Shown: positions 30,639 to 39,854 of the stretch, piece after piece
Numbering within the stretch: the stretch's first letter is position 1
Layout: every line of letters begins with the position of its first letter
Source: Clostridium sp. M62/1
Lineage (GTDB): Bacteria > Bacillota > Clostridia > Lachnospirales > Lachnospiraceae
Length of the DNA: 64,000 nt
Assembly: GCF_020736365.1 (NCBI RefSeq)
Contig: NZ_CP085988.1
Coordinates: 298,501-362,500, forward strand
Direction of reading: 5' to 3'
The notes under the pieces: generated by a model
What the model saw: the letters and a program-made list of their open reading frames with translations, nothing else
Told to the model about the DNA's origin: nothing
The model's database searches: none
Translations under genes and position numbers: made by a program

Positions 30639-33600
30639 TTATCGCACCTCCTCATGTTGCTTCGGTTTCTTTTCAGGGCTGCGGGGTGGCACCGGGCGTT
30701 TCAGGCTGTCCAGCACCGAGGGCCGCGCACTCTTGGCCATCACGGTCTCCGGGGCGGTATGTCCTTTGTCCCCGATGTTCAGCAAGGTATCCAGTTCCAC
30801 CAGACGGGCCGTTTTAATCTGCAAATCATCTTCATACAGGAATGGCTTGCTCAATTCCTCCTTGGCGGCGGCCTGTTGCTGGTAAAGGTTGTTCAGCTGA
30901 TTTTGGACGGCCTCCAGACGCTGGGGCATTTGTGCCAGGGCGTTGTCGATGCGGGTGAGATTGCCGCGCGGGTCTGTGCCCAGGGTCGCCCGGTGGGTCA
31001 TTTCCCCTTTCAGCAGGAGCGTATATTCCTGTTTCCACGCTTGAAATTCCACCGACATGGCAAAGCCCCGATAGCTGCCGATTCGCACCGGCTCAGAATC
31101 CTTGACCTCCTTGCAGGCGTCCAGCAGGGCGGCTCCGGCGTTTTCCTTATCCGTCAGCACATCGCCCCGCACCTCCATCCCGGCAAAGCCATCCTCCGGG
31201 TGTGGATGGGCGGCAAGTGTCTCCAAATCTTTCTCGAAACCTTTGATATAGCCCTTGTTGTTTTCGATTTCCTGGGGGAAGTATTTCAGCAGCTGGTCCT
31301 CCAGACGGTACTGCTTGCTCTGGTGGTCGGCCTTCATCAGCTTCAGACGGGCAACCTCCACATCCAAATCCATGCGCTCCTTGATACGGGGGTCTCCGGC
31401 GCACAGGGCCTTGATCTCAGCAAAGGACAGCGCCGTTTCGTCCACATCATCACAGGAGCGCACCGGGCTTTTGCTGGTCATGATCTGGCTGATGAATTTC
31501 TGCTTGTTCTCCACCGTCTGCCATAAATAGGCATCAAAAGTTCCCTCGGTGACATAGCGGTACACATGGACCAGAGGGTTTTTGTTGCCCTGGCGCTCGA
31601 TGCGGCCCTTGCGCTGGGCAAGGTCTCCCGGACGCCACGGACAATCCAGGTCATGGAGGGCCACAAGGCGGTCCTGCACATTGGTGCCAGCGCCCATTTT
31701 AGAGGTGCTGCCCAGCAGAACACGCACCTGCCCGGTCCGTACCTTGGCAAACAGTTCTTTTTTCCGCACCTCCGTGTTGGCTTCGTGGATAAAGGCAATC
31801 TGGTTGGCAGGCATCCCCTGGGCGATGAGTTTTTGCCGGATGTCCTCATAGATGGTAAAGGCAGGCTCCGGCTTGTCCAGCGGGATAGCATCTTCCAGCG
31901 CGTGCAGGGTAGGATTATCCAGCTGCTTCGCCGCCTTTTGGGGTGGAGCCGCCTGGGGCGTGGAAATATCGCAGAACACCAGCTGGGTCAACTTATCCGC
32001 GTCCCCATCCCGCCAGATCTGCATGATATTGTCCACGCACTGATTGACCTTGGTTCCCGGTTCGTCCGGCAGAAGCTGGTTGATAATGCGCTGGTCCAGC
32101 CCCAGCTTGCGGCCATCGCCGGTGATTTTGAGCATATTGTCCACTCTTGGGTCCACAGAACCGTCGTGGACCTGGGAAGCGCGCTCGGACAGAACTTTCA
32201 CCATTTCTTTCTGGTGTTCGGTAGGCTGGGCCACGATGTTGTGGTATTCCACCTCCGGCGTGGGCAGGTTCAGCTGGTCGGCGGTCTTGATGTCCGCCAC
32301 CTCTTTGAACAGGTTCATCAGCTCCGGCAGGTTGAAAAACTTGGAGAATCGGGTGCGCGCCCGGTAGCCGGTTCCCTCCGGGGCCAGTTCCAAAGCGGTC
32401 ACGGTCTCCCCGAAGCGGCTGGCCCAGCAGTCGAAGTGGGTCATGTTCAATTCTTGCAGGCGGTCATACTGGAGATACCGCTGCATGGTGTAAAGCTCGG
32501 TCATGGAGTTGCTGACCGGGGTCCCGGTGGCAAAGACCACGCCCCGGCTGCCGGTCAGTTCATCCATATAGCGGCACTTGGCGAACATATCGGAAGATTT
32601 CTGCGCGTCCGAGGTGGATAAGCCCGCCACATTCCGCATCTTGGTGTATAAAAACAAGTTCTTGTACGAATGTGCTTCGTCCACAAACAGCCGGTCCACA
32701 CCCAGCTGCTCGAATGTCACCACATCGTCCTTACGGCTCTCCGCCTGCAATTTTTCCAATCTGGCTTCCAGAGATTTTCGGGTGCGCTCCAGCTGCTTAA
32801 CGGTAAAATGCTCGCCGCCGCTGGCCTCCACCTCGGCAATACCCTCGGTGATCTCGTCGATCTGCTCATAGAGGAGCCGTTCCTGACGCTCCCGGCTGAT
32901 GGGGATTTTCTCGAACTGGCTGTGTCCCATGATGATGGCATCATAGTCGCCGGTGGCGATCCGAGCGCAGAACTTCTTGCGGTTGTGGGTCTCAAAGTCT
33001 TTTTTGGTGGTGACAAGAATATTGGCAGAGGGATAGAGCCTCAGAAACTCCGATGCCCACTGCTCGGTCAGGTGGTTGGGAACTGCAAACAGAGATTTCT
33101 GGCACAGCCCCAGGCGTTTGGCTTCCATCGCGGCGGCTACCATTTCAAAGGTCTTGCCCGCGCCTACCTCATGGGCCAACAGCGTATTCCCGCCGTAGAG
33201 GATGTGGGCGATAGCTCCCAGCTGGTGGTCCCGCAGGGTGATAGCTGGGTTCATACCGCCAAAGGTGATGTGTGACCCGTCGTATTCGCGGGGTCTTGTG
33301 CTGTTCATTTCCTCGTTGTACTGATGCACCAGAGCCTGACGGCGCTCCGGGTCTTTCCAAATCCAATCGCGGAAAGCGTCCCGGATGGCCTGCTGCTTTT
33401 GGGCGGCCAGGGTGGTCTCTTTGGCATTCAGCACCCGGCGCTCCTTGCCGTCCGGGTCCTCTATGGTGTCGTAGATACGGACATCCCGCAGGTTTAGGGA
33501 CTCCTCCAGAATCTTGTAGGCGTTGGCGCGTCTGGTTCCATAAGTGGTATAGGCCGCCACATTGTTTTCCGATACGCTGTTTTTGCCGGTGATCTGCCAC

Positions 33601-36600
33601 TCCGCCGTAAACGGGGTGTAGTTGACCTGGATATTCCGCTGCATATAAAACGGGGTATCAAAGGTTTCGTACATAAACTGCTGGATGTACTCTTTGTCAA
33701 TCCAGGTCGCGCCCAAACGCACCTCGATTTCCGACGCATCTAGGTCCTTGGGCTGGGCAGCGGTGAGGGCTTCCACATTGACCGCAAAGGAGGGGTCCTG
33801 CTGGGCTGCCCGCTGTGCCTGCCGTAGCTTGCGCCGCACATTGCCAGACAGGTATTCATCGGCGGTCACATAACGGGATGTGCCGTCCGGTTCCAGCTGT
33901 CCCGGCACCCGGAAAATCACGCCTTGCAGCTCAGCGGCCAGTTCCTCCGGGGATTTACCAGCCAGCTCCGCCATATACGCCATATCCACGCAGGCTTTTT
34001 CGGAAATGGAGACGGCCAGGGCTTCGCTGGCAGTATCCACAGAGGTCACAGCCTCATGGGGCTGGATGGTACGCTTGGTGAACATATCCGCCTTGCGCTC
34101 CAGCCTGCCGTCCTCGTCAATGACTTCCAGTGCGCAGAGCAAATAGTAGGAAGAATCGTCGGAAAAGGCCAGCCGGTTCGCCCGGTCATTGATAAGCCCA
34201 TACTTGGCGGAGAAATTGTCATAAAGCCGGTTTAACTCGGCCTGTTTCTCCCGGATGGCGCTGTCCGGTGTGGCAGCGTCCATTTCAAGGTCAATGAGTT
34301 CCTGCACACAGTCCCGCAGTCCCACCAGCCCTTTCACACGGGCTTCAGCGGTGGCGTTCAATTCCGGGCGCACCATGCGGCTGTTCTCCCGGAAGTACAC
34401 AGCGCCGTCCACCACGGTATAGGAGTAGTTTTTCACATTGGGGTCAGCGGGGATGGAGGTGTCGATGGCTTCTCCCTCGCCCAGTTCCGGCAGCTCGGCC
34501 TCCTGATAAGTGCCGCAAATGTATTTCACGGCATCGTGCAGCTGCTCGGCCAGTTCCAGCCCCTCAATAGGAATCACCGTGTAGTCCTGTTTCCCGTATT
34601 GGGTGCTTTCAGCGGTGGGGCGGCCCAGCACCATCTCCGGATGGTCCAGGAAGTAGCGATTGATAGCAAAGCCGTCCTCGGTCTGGCCGGTCTGTGTCCA
34701 TTCCGGCGAAATATCCAGAGGCCGATCTCTCTTTTGCAGGAAAATGATGTCCGAAACGACCTCCGTACCGGCGTTCTTTTTGAAAGCGTCATTGGGCAGA
34801 CGGATGGCCCCCAACAGCTCGGCGCGCTGGGCAAGATACCGGCGCACGGCGGAATCCTTGGCATCCATCGTATAGCGGCTGGTAACAAAGGCCACCACGC
34901 CGCCGGGACGCACTTGGTCCAACGCCTTGGCGAAAAAGTAGTTGTGGATGTTGAAGCCCAGCTTGTTGTAGGCTTTGTCGTTGACCTGATACTGACCGAA
35001 TGGAACATTGCCGACAGCAAGGTCATAGAAGTCCCGCCTGTCAGTGGTCTCAAATCCGGCCACAGTGATGTTGGCCTTGGGGTAGAGCTGCTGGGCGATC
35101 CGCCCGGAAACCGTGTCCAGCTCCACGCCGTACAGACGGCTGTTTCGCATTTCCTCCGGCAGCATCCCGAAGAAGTTGCCCACGCCACAAGACGGCTCCA
35201 GGATGTTCCCGGTCTCAAATCCCATGCGGCCCACGGCCTCATAGATGGCCCGGATCACTGTGGGGCTGGTGTAGTGGGCGTTGAGGGTGGAACCTCTGGC
35301 GGCGGCGTATTCCTCCGGGGTCAGCAGTTCCTTCAGCTGGGCATACTCCGCAGCCCATGCAGGCTTCTCCGGGTCAAAGGCATCGGCTAGACCGCCCCAG
35401 CCCACATACTGCGAGAGAAGGTGCTGTTCCTCCGGGGTGGCGTGGCGGTTCTCCTGCTCGATCTGTTTCAGCGTGGCGATGGCCTTGATGTTGCGCCAGA
35501 ATTTTTCCTTCGGGCCGCCTGCACCCAGGTTGTCATCCGTAATGCGGAAGTTCTCCGGCGCGGGCTGCCGGGACGGTTCTGGCTCCGGCTCATTGGTACG
35601 CAGGGTCTGGATGGCTACATCATAGGGCAGATGATTCTTGTCGCCCGGATAGACGGCCACCGGCTCGGTAGTAAAGCTGGGCCGTGCAGGTTCCGGCTCT
35701 TGCTCCAGATGCTGGCGAATGACCGAAATCGGCTCCACCCGGAAGATGGGAAAGCCCGTGGCGTTTGCAAAAGTTACATCTTGCAGTTCCACCCGCCCGA
35801 TGTCCAGCTCCAGCTTGCTCACCTGGAAGGTGCGCCCGTCCAGCGCAAAGGTGGTTTCTCCGGGAATGAGGTTCTGCCGGGCGTACTCCAGATCGGTCTG
35901 GGTCACGGGACCAGGATGGAGGATGGCCTGCACCTTATCCCGCAGTTCGGGGTCATCTCGGAATTGAACGCTGTCAATCCACTCGTATGCCTGCTCCCAG
36001 GTCTGAAACTCAACGGGATAGTCCGTCCCATCAGGATCGGAGAACCGAATTTCCTGCCGTTCCGGGGAATAGGTGTCGTACATATATCCTGCCGCAGCGA
36101 TGGCATCCACGATCCGGCGCTGTTCATCGTTCAGGCTCAAATAGGCGGGCAGCGAGGTCTGGTCCTTCACACTGTTCAGGAAGTCCAGCTTCTGCTGCAA
36201 TTCCTCACCAGAAAGGGTGCGCTCAGCCTCGGTCTCGTCAGCGGCGATCTCCGACGCCTCCGCCATGACCCGCTGAATGAACGGGGAGCTGTCCAGCTTT
36301 TCCGGGTCCACCAGCTGGCCGTTCACAATGCCGCGCTCAGCCAGGGCCTCTCGAATGGCGATGGGGTCAATGTTGTCAAATCGGTCCTGCTCCGCTTCGG
36401 TGTAGAACCGATCCTCCTTGATAAGCTGGGCAATCCGGCGCTGTACCTTGGACCAGGGCAGTTCGATTCCTTCAGGACTGCCGGCACGGATGACAAACAG
36501 GTTTTTGCTGTCGTTGCCGCTATACTCATGGGCAAGCCATGCGGCGGTGTCTTTCTCCCGTCCGTGCTGCTCCATATAACGGACAACGGCGTGCTTGCTC

Positions 36601-39560
36601 TGAAGATTGCCGTTCCATGCACAGATGGCATCGTCAATGTCATCCTGCGAGAGAGGGCGCAGCATTTCATGGAGCCGTGGGTAACTCTCGTTGATGACTT
36701 CCCGATGCAGGCGTTGCCTAAACTCCGGCATATCCGAATATAGCCGGAGCAGCTCCATGTTGCCAGCGCCCAGAACCGCACGGCGGATGGCGGCGTTACC
36801 CTCGATCACGGCATTTTCATGGTCGCTGTGACCGCAGGCGTTACGGTATGGCACATCCTCCATAACAGCGTCAAGAACAATGGGCTTGTACTGCTCATGC
36901 AATTCGCGGAGGGTCGGTTTGGCCGGTGCCAGCTCCGCAGTCTGGAACACCCTGGTTCCGTCGGCACCAAACTCCGCTTCATGGGCATTGATGTCCTGTT
37001 CGGCTTCATGGTCAACAGAGGTCATGGAATATTCCTGACGCTCCTGACCACCCTCCGGGACAGCGGAAATAGTCACATCATGCTGATCCCGCAGCTGTTC
37101 CACAGCCTGTTCCAGCCGGTTTGCCGGAAAGCCGCACATTTCCACGCGGCCACCGCCGGGGATGGCGCGGGTCGTGAGGTTGAGGTCCAGTTCCGCAGCG
37201 GCTTCCTTGGCGTCCTCGCCGTAAATCTCGAAGAAATCGCCCATCTGATATAGAATCAGGTCATCCGGGTGACGCTCCTTGACCCCGTTGTATTCCCATA
37301 TCACCGGGTCCGGCTGCTGAGCTTGTATCGCATTTTCTTCGGCCAGGGCCTTTTCTGCCTGAATTTTGTCATACTGCGCCTGTTCCTGTTCGGTGAGATA
37401 GCGTCCCTTTTGGATTAGATCGGTAATCCGCTTTGCAGCTTTCTCCCATGTGAAATGCACATCCGGGCAGCCAGCCTTTTTATAACGCAGACCTTTTCCG
37501 TCGTGATCTTCCCAGCTGCCCCCAGCGCCGGATAGGGCGTGGGAGTGGCCGCCAATACCATACTCATGTTTGAGAAAATTCACCTTTTCTTTGTCTGTAT
37601 GGGGTTCCTGGAAAAAGGTGAAAATCCGGCCTTTACCGCCCTCAAAACTGCTTCCTCTGGTCATGGCTGCGTCGATCTCGTCCTCGGTGATGAACTGCTT
37701 GACCGATGGAACATCCTGCATTTCAGAAGAAAAAGTCCTGCGGGGAAGGGACAGGTCTTGCAGGCTTTCCCAAATCTCTCTGGGCTTGTGGTAGTGGAAC
37801 CGCAGCAAATCCCGATCCTGCTGGTAGGCCGTCCAGAAGGCGGCGTATTCTTCTGAAAGGGTCTGGCGAAACTCCGGGCGGTTCAACTGCTCGGCAAGCC
37901 ATGCGGTTTCTTCCGGGAACCCGGTTCTCTGAATACCGGACAGACAGGCAAGATACCCGGAATCTCTGGCTTCGTCGCTGAAATCGTGGTACAGGTTCCA
38001 AAACTTTTCTGCAAGGAGGGAGCGCTCATAGCCTGCCGCTTCGGTCAGTTCTACATTGGAGACAAACTGACCGTCCTGTAAAAGCTGACCGATACGCTCG
38101 GCGGCGCTCTCCCAGGAAATAGTCTGGGCGGACTTGTCGTAACGGGCAGACTTGCCACGCGAAAGACGGATACCGTCCTCGGCATACCATGCGGTGACGC
38201 TGCCGATCCCGTTGCCGCCGTGATACAGATTTTTCAGGGTGCTTGCGATCTCGGCAGTGGACTTCTGCTTCTCAAAGGCCGCCACAATGCGTTCCCGCTG
38301 GCGGTCCGTATTACCGCCCAGCCGCAGCACATGGTCGATGTCAGCCTGGGCAAAAGAAAAAGCAGAGGATGTTTTCACATTCTCTGCTTCGTCGATGATT
38401 CGGATTTGTTCGTTTTCGGAAAGGAAGAAACTCAGCTGTTGATAAGTTCCGCCATCAGGATTTCCTCGGCCTGAGCCTTGCAGGTGTTCATCAGGCCCAC
38501 CCACTTCATCGGGTCGCTGGCTTTCAGCTGCTCCGTCGCGCCCGCTGCCGCTGCCAGCTGGGGCATCAGCTGTTCCAGACGGCTCTGTGTGGTCTCGTCG
38601 ATCTCGATGAGGTGCGGGTACAGCTTCTCGCTCATCAGAAGCTGGTTGTAGAGGATGGGCCGGTGTTCCTTCAGATACGCTTTCCGCATCCTGCCGTACT
38701 TGCCCAGGGGCTTCTCCGGCTGTTCGCTCAGTTTCAGGTTGGGAATCTGATAATCTCCGTTCTGGATGTAGGTCATAGGATTCTTCATGTTGATTGCTCC
38801 TTTCTTGAATAGCCTCATGCTCATAGTTTCGGATGGTGACGCCAATCTGCCGCAGCACCTGCTGGTTAATCTGGCTGACCGCAGTTCCCAGCGCCCCAAT
38901 GGTGGCAGGAGTGTTGAAGTCAAAAATCGCCATAAAATCCTCGTGGGAAAAATAGCGTTCCGGCTCCAATCCGCAGCGGGACATCAGTGCATAGGTGATG
39001 CTGACGGTGGCGGCTGCCTTAAACTGTGCTTCGATGTTAAATTCATCATATTCTTCTAAAAAGGAATCGTCAACGATATAGAGAAAGTCCTGACGATGCT
39101 CGGTCCAGTATTCGCCTGCCAGCTTGTGAGCCACCGCCTCCAGCTGCTGGGCAAGGTCCTCGCCGCTGACCTCATAGGTGCGTTCCAGCATGGCAGACAC
39201 AGGCTCCTGATACGGTTCCTCCATCTTCCATAGCCAGGGGGTGCGGGAATGTTCGCGGGTTCCGGTATCAGAAATATCGAACACATAGCGCAGATGAAGT
39301 TTGTCGCCGGAATCGTCCACCAAAGCGATGCCCTTGGAACCACGGCGTACATACCGGCCCATTTTTTTGTTCCATAGGTCATACTCCGCACAGGCGGTGG
39401 CGTCCGGGCGTTGAGCATAGATCATCAGCTGTTCATGGAACGGGTATTTGTATAACCGGGCGGCGGTGGTGAGAAAGCCCGCCCACTCCTGCCAGCTGCT
39501 GGTGAGCTGGGTCGTTACCTTTTCGGCCATCTGGCGGTAAAATTCTGCATTACTCGGCAT
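30639..39560 (-). CDS. Giant DNA methylase/SNF2-helicase protein of the conjugative element
   Basis: 2973 residues, one uninterrupted frame with GGGAGG before the ATG. Order: N-terminal LtrC/ArdC-like domain (YPFHEQLMIYAQRPDATAC, about 40-130); a Pro/Gly/Arg-rich linker at about 257-376; repeated helical domains; a MutS-I-like segment (YQMGDFFEIYGEDA, about 770); an N6-adenine methylase-like domain (NILEPSCGVGNFF, about 1450, with GNVPFG in place of NPPY); an SNF2 helicase with Walker A HEVGAGKT (about 2130), VDEAHSYKN (about 2292) and the C-terminal motif QRKGRIERQG (about 2648). Related proteins are thought to protect or process DNA entering the recipient. The degenerate NPPY suggests weak or no methylation. 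The linker is also coding in another frame (TnpV, 38432-38788). Confidence 0.9.
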   Translation of the reverse strand: MPSNAEFYRQMAEKVTTQLTSSWQEWAGFLTTAARLYKYPFHEQLMIYAQRPDATACAEYDLWNKKMGRYVRRGSKGIALVDDSGDKLHLRYVFDISDTGTREHSRTPWLWKMEEPYQEPVSAMLERTYEVSGEDLAQQLEAVAHKLAGEYWTEHRQDFLYIVDDSFLEEYDEFNIEAQFKAAATVSITYALMSRCGLEPERYFSHEDFMAIFDFNTPATIGALGTAVSQINQQVLRQIGVTIRNYEHEAIQERSNQHEESYDLHPERRLSDSQPETERTAGEAPGQVRQDAESVSEGTPAHPLQPASDEREAVPAPHRDRRDHTEPSGTADAPAGSGSGRDGAAESQRPDEVGGPDEHLQGSGRGNPDGGTYQQLSFFLSENEQIRIIDEAENVKTSSAFSFAQADIDHVLRLGGNTDRQRERIVAAFEKQKSTAEIASTLKNLYHGGNGIGSVTAWYAEDGIRLSRGKSARYDKSAQTISWESAAERIGQLLQDGQFVSNVELTEAAGYERSLLAEKFWNLYHDFSDEARDSGYLACLSGIQRTGFPEETAWLAEQLNRPEFRQTLSEEYAAFWTAYQQDRDLLRFHYHKPREIWESLQDLSLPRRTFSSEMQDVPSVKQFITEDEIDAAMTRGSSFEGGKGRIFTFFQEPHTDKEKVNFLKHEYGIGGHSHALSGAGGSWEDHDGKGLRYKKAGCPDVHFTWEKAAKRITDLIQKGRYLTEQEQAQYDKIQAEKALAEENAIQAQQPDPVIWEYNGVKERHPDDLILYQMGDFFEIYGEDAKEAAAELDLNLTTRAIPGGGRVEMCGFPANRLEQAVEQLRDQHDVTISAVPEGGQERQEYSMTSVDHEAEQDINAHEAEFGADGTRVFQTAELAPAKPTLRELHEQYKPIVLDAVMEDVPYRNACGHSDHENAVIEGNAAIRRAVLGAGNMELLRLYSDMPEFRQRLHREVINESYPRLHEMLRPLSQDDIDDAICAWNGNLQSKHAVVRYMEQHGREKDTAAWLAHEYSGNDSKNLFVIRAGSPEGIELPWSKVQRRIAQLIKEDRFYTEAEQDRFDNIDPIAIREALAERGIVNGQLVDPEKLDSSPFIQRVMAEASEIAADETEAERTLSGEELQQKLDFLNSVKDQTSLPAYLSLNDEQRRIVDAIAAAGYMYDTYSPERQEIRFSDPDGTDYPVEFQTWEQAYEWIDSVQFRDDPELRDKVQAILHPGPVTQTDLEYARQNLIPGETTFALDGRTFQVSKLELDIGRVELQDVTFANATGFPIFRVEPISVIRQHLEQEPEPARPSFTTEPVAVYPGDKNHLPYDVAIQTLRTNEPEPEPSRQPAPENFRITDDNLGAGGPKEKFWRNIKAIATLKQIEQENRHATPEEQHLLSQYVGWGGLADAFDPEKPAWAAEYAQLKELLTPEEYAAARGSTLNAHYTSPTVIRAIYEAVGRMGFETGNILEPSCGVGNFFGMLPEEMRNSRLYGVELDTVSGRIAQQLYPKANITVAGFETTDRRDFYDLAVGNVPFGQYQVNDKAYNKLGFNIHNYFFAKALDQVRPGGVVAFVTSRYTMDAKDSAVRRYLAQRAELLGAIRLPNDAFKKNAGTEVVSDIIFLQKRDRPLDISPEWTQTGQTEDGFAINRYFLDHPEMVLGRPTAESTQYGKQDYTVIPIEGLELAEQLHDAVKYICGTYQEAELPELGEGEAIDTSIPADPNVKNYSYTVVDGAVYFRENSRMVRPELNATAEARVKGLVGLRDCVQELIDLEMDAATPDSAIREKQAELNRLYDNFSAKYGLINDRANRLAFSDDSSYYLLCALEVIDEDGRLERKADMFTKRTIQPHEAVTSVDTASEALAVSISEKACVDMAYMAELAGKSPEELAAELQGVIFRVPGQLEPDGTSRYVTADEYLSGNVRRKLRQAQRAAQQDPSFAVNVEALTAAQPKDLDASEIEVRLGATWIDKEYIQQFMYETFDTPFYMQRNIQVNYTPFTAEWQITGKNSVSENNVAAYTTYGTRRANAYKILEESLNLRDVRIYDTIEDPDGKERRVLNAKETTLAAQKQQAIRDAFRDWIWKDPERRQALVHQYNEEMNSTRPREYDGSHITFGGMNPAITLRDHQLGAIAHILYGGNTLLAHEVGAGKTFEMVAAAMEAKRLGLCQKSLFAVPNHLTEQWASEFLRLYPSANILVTTKKDFETHNRKKFCARIATGDYDAIIMGHSQFEKIPISRERQERLLYEQIDEITEGIAEVEASGGEHFTVKQLERTRKSLEARLEKLQAESRKDDVVTFEQLGVDRLFVDEAHSYKNLFLYTKMRNVAGLSTSDAQKSSDMFAKCRYMDELTGSRGVVFATGTPVSNSMTELYTMQRYLQYDRLQELNMTHFDCWASRFGETVTALELAPEGTGYRARTRFSKFFNLPELMNLFKEVADIKTADQLNLPTPEVEYHNIVAQPTEHQKEMVKVLSERASQVHDGSVDPRVDNMLKITGDGRKLGLDQRIINQLLPDEPGTKVNQCVDNIMQIWRDGDADKLTQLVFCDISTPQAAPPQKAAKQLDNPTLHALEDAIPLDKPEPAFTIYEDIRQKLIAQGMPANQIAFIHEANTEVRKKELFAKVRTGQVRVLLGSTSKMGAGTNVQDRLVALHDLDCPWRPGDLAQRKGRIERQGNKNPLVHVYRYVTEGTFDAYLWQTVENKQKFISQIMTSKSPVRSCDDVDETALSFAEIKALCAGDPRIKERMDLDVEVARLKLMKADHQSKQYRLEDQLLKYFPQEIENNKGYIKGFEKDLETLAAHPHPEDGFAGMEVRGDVLTDKENAGAALLDACKEVKDSEPVRIGSYRGFAMSVEFQAWKQEYTLLLKGEMTHRATLGTDPRGNLTRIDNALAQMPQRLEAVQNQLNNLYQQQAAAKEELSKPFLYEDDLQIKTARLVELDTLLNIGDKGHTAPETVMAKSARPSVLDSLKRPVPPRSPEKKPKQHEEVR
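38432..38788 (-). CDS. tnpV: TnpV-like protein encoded within the giant gene in another frame
   Basis: 118 residues on the same strand as the giant gene but in a different frame. AAAGGAG lies 8 bases before ATG 38788. The protein has the TnpV pattern: YIQNGDYQIPNL, LGKYGRMRKAYLKEHRPILY, LLMSEKLYPHLIEID, TEQLKASDPMKWVGLMN and AEEILMAELI. TnpV proteins accompany many clostridial transposons; their role is unknown. The frame lies wholly inside the low-complexity linker of the helicase protein, so both strings of amino acids are read from one DNA stretch. The composition of the linker probably results from this overlap. Confidence 0.78.
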   Translation of the reverse strand: MKNPMTYIQNGDYQIPNLKLSEQPEKPLGKYGRMRKAYLKEHRPILYNQLLMSEKLYPHLIEIDETTQSRLEQLMPQLAAAAGATEQLKASDPMKWVGLMNTCKAQAEEILMAELINS

Positions 39561-39637
39561 GGTGTTTTGTCCTCCCTTCGTGTTGAATGGAAACGGGGCG
39601 GCGCAAAAGGCCGCCCCGTTGGGTGTTTATGAAGTGC

Positions 39638-39853
39638 TTATTCGTCAAAATCCGGGTACAGTTCCAGCTGGGCAAACGCATCGTCGCTCATGGTTCGGAG
39701 CTTCATAAGGGCGCTGTCCGTCAGTTCCCGCAGCTCCGTTTCCTCCGGCGAAAGTTCGCCGCGCATCTCGGTTAGGGCTTCCATCAGCCCGGTGCGGCTG
39801 CCGGTGTTGTAAATGCACATCAGGTTCATTTCCTCAAAAGTGAAGTTTCCCAT
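39638..39853 (-). CDS. Transposon-transfer assisting protein (TTRAP-like)
   Basis: 71 residues: FTFEEMNLMCIYNTGSRTGL followed by a helical region and the acidic end LELYPDFDE, the TTRAP pattern of Tn1549-like elements. Role in transfer unknown. It lies between the CHC2/ArdC-type gene, whose stop it touches, and the giant gene. Confidence 0.8.
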   Translation of the reverse strand: MGNFTFEEMNLMCIYNTGSRTGLMEALTEMRGELSPEETELRELTDSALMKLRTMSDDAFAQLELYPDFDE

Positions 39854-39854
39854 A

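Noticed and set aside
30627..31526. Long open frame on the + strand opposite the giant helicase gene
   Set aside because: It mirrors a GC-rich gene whose domains are clear; no ribosome site or recognisable domain. The same holds for other long + strand frames such as 44356-45657, 48022-49335 and 49866-50621.
30639..39560. Possibility that the giant gene is two genes joined by sequencing error
   Set aside because: The frame is continuous, and the order of ArdC-like, MutS-like, methylase and SNF2 domains is the known layout for this family.
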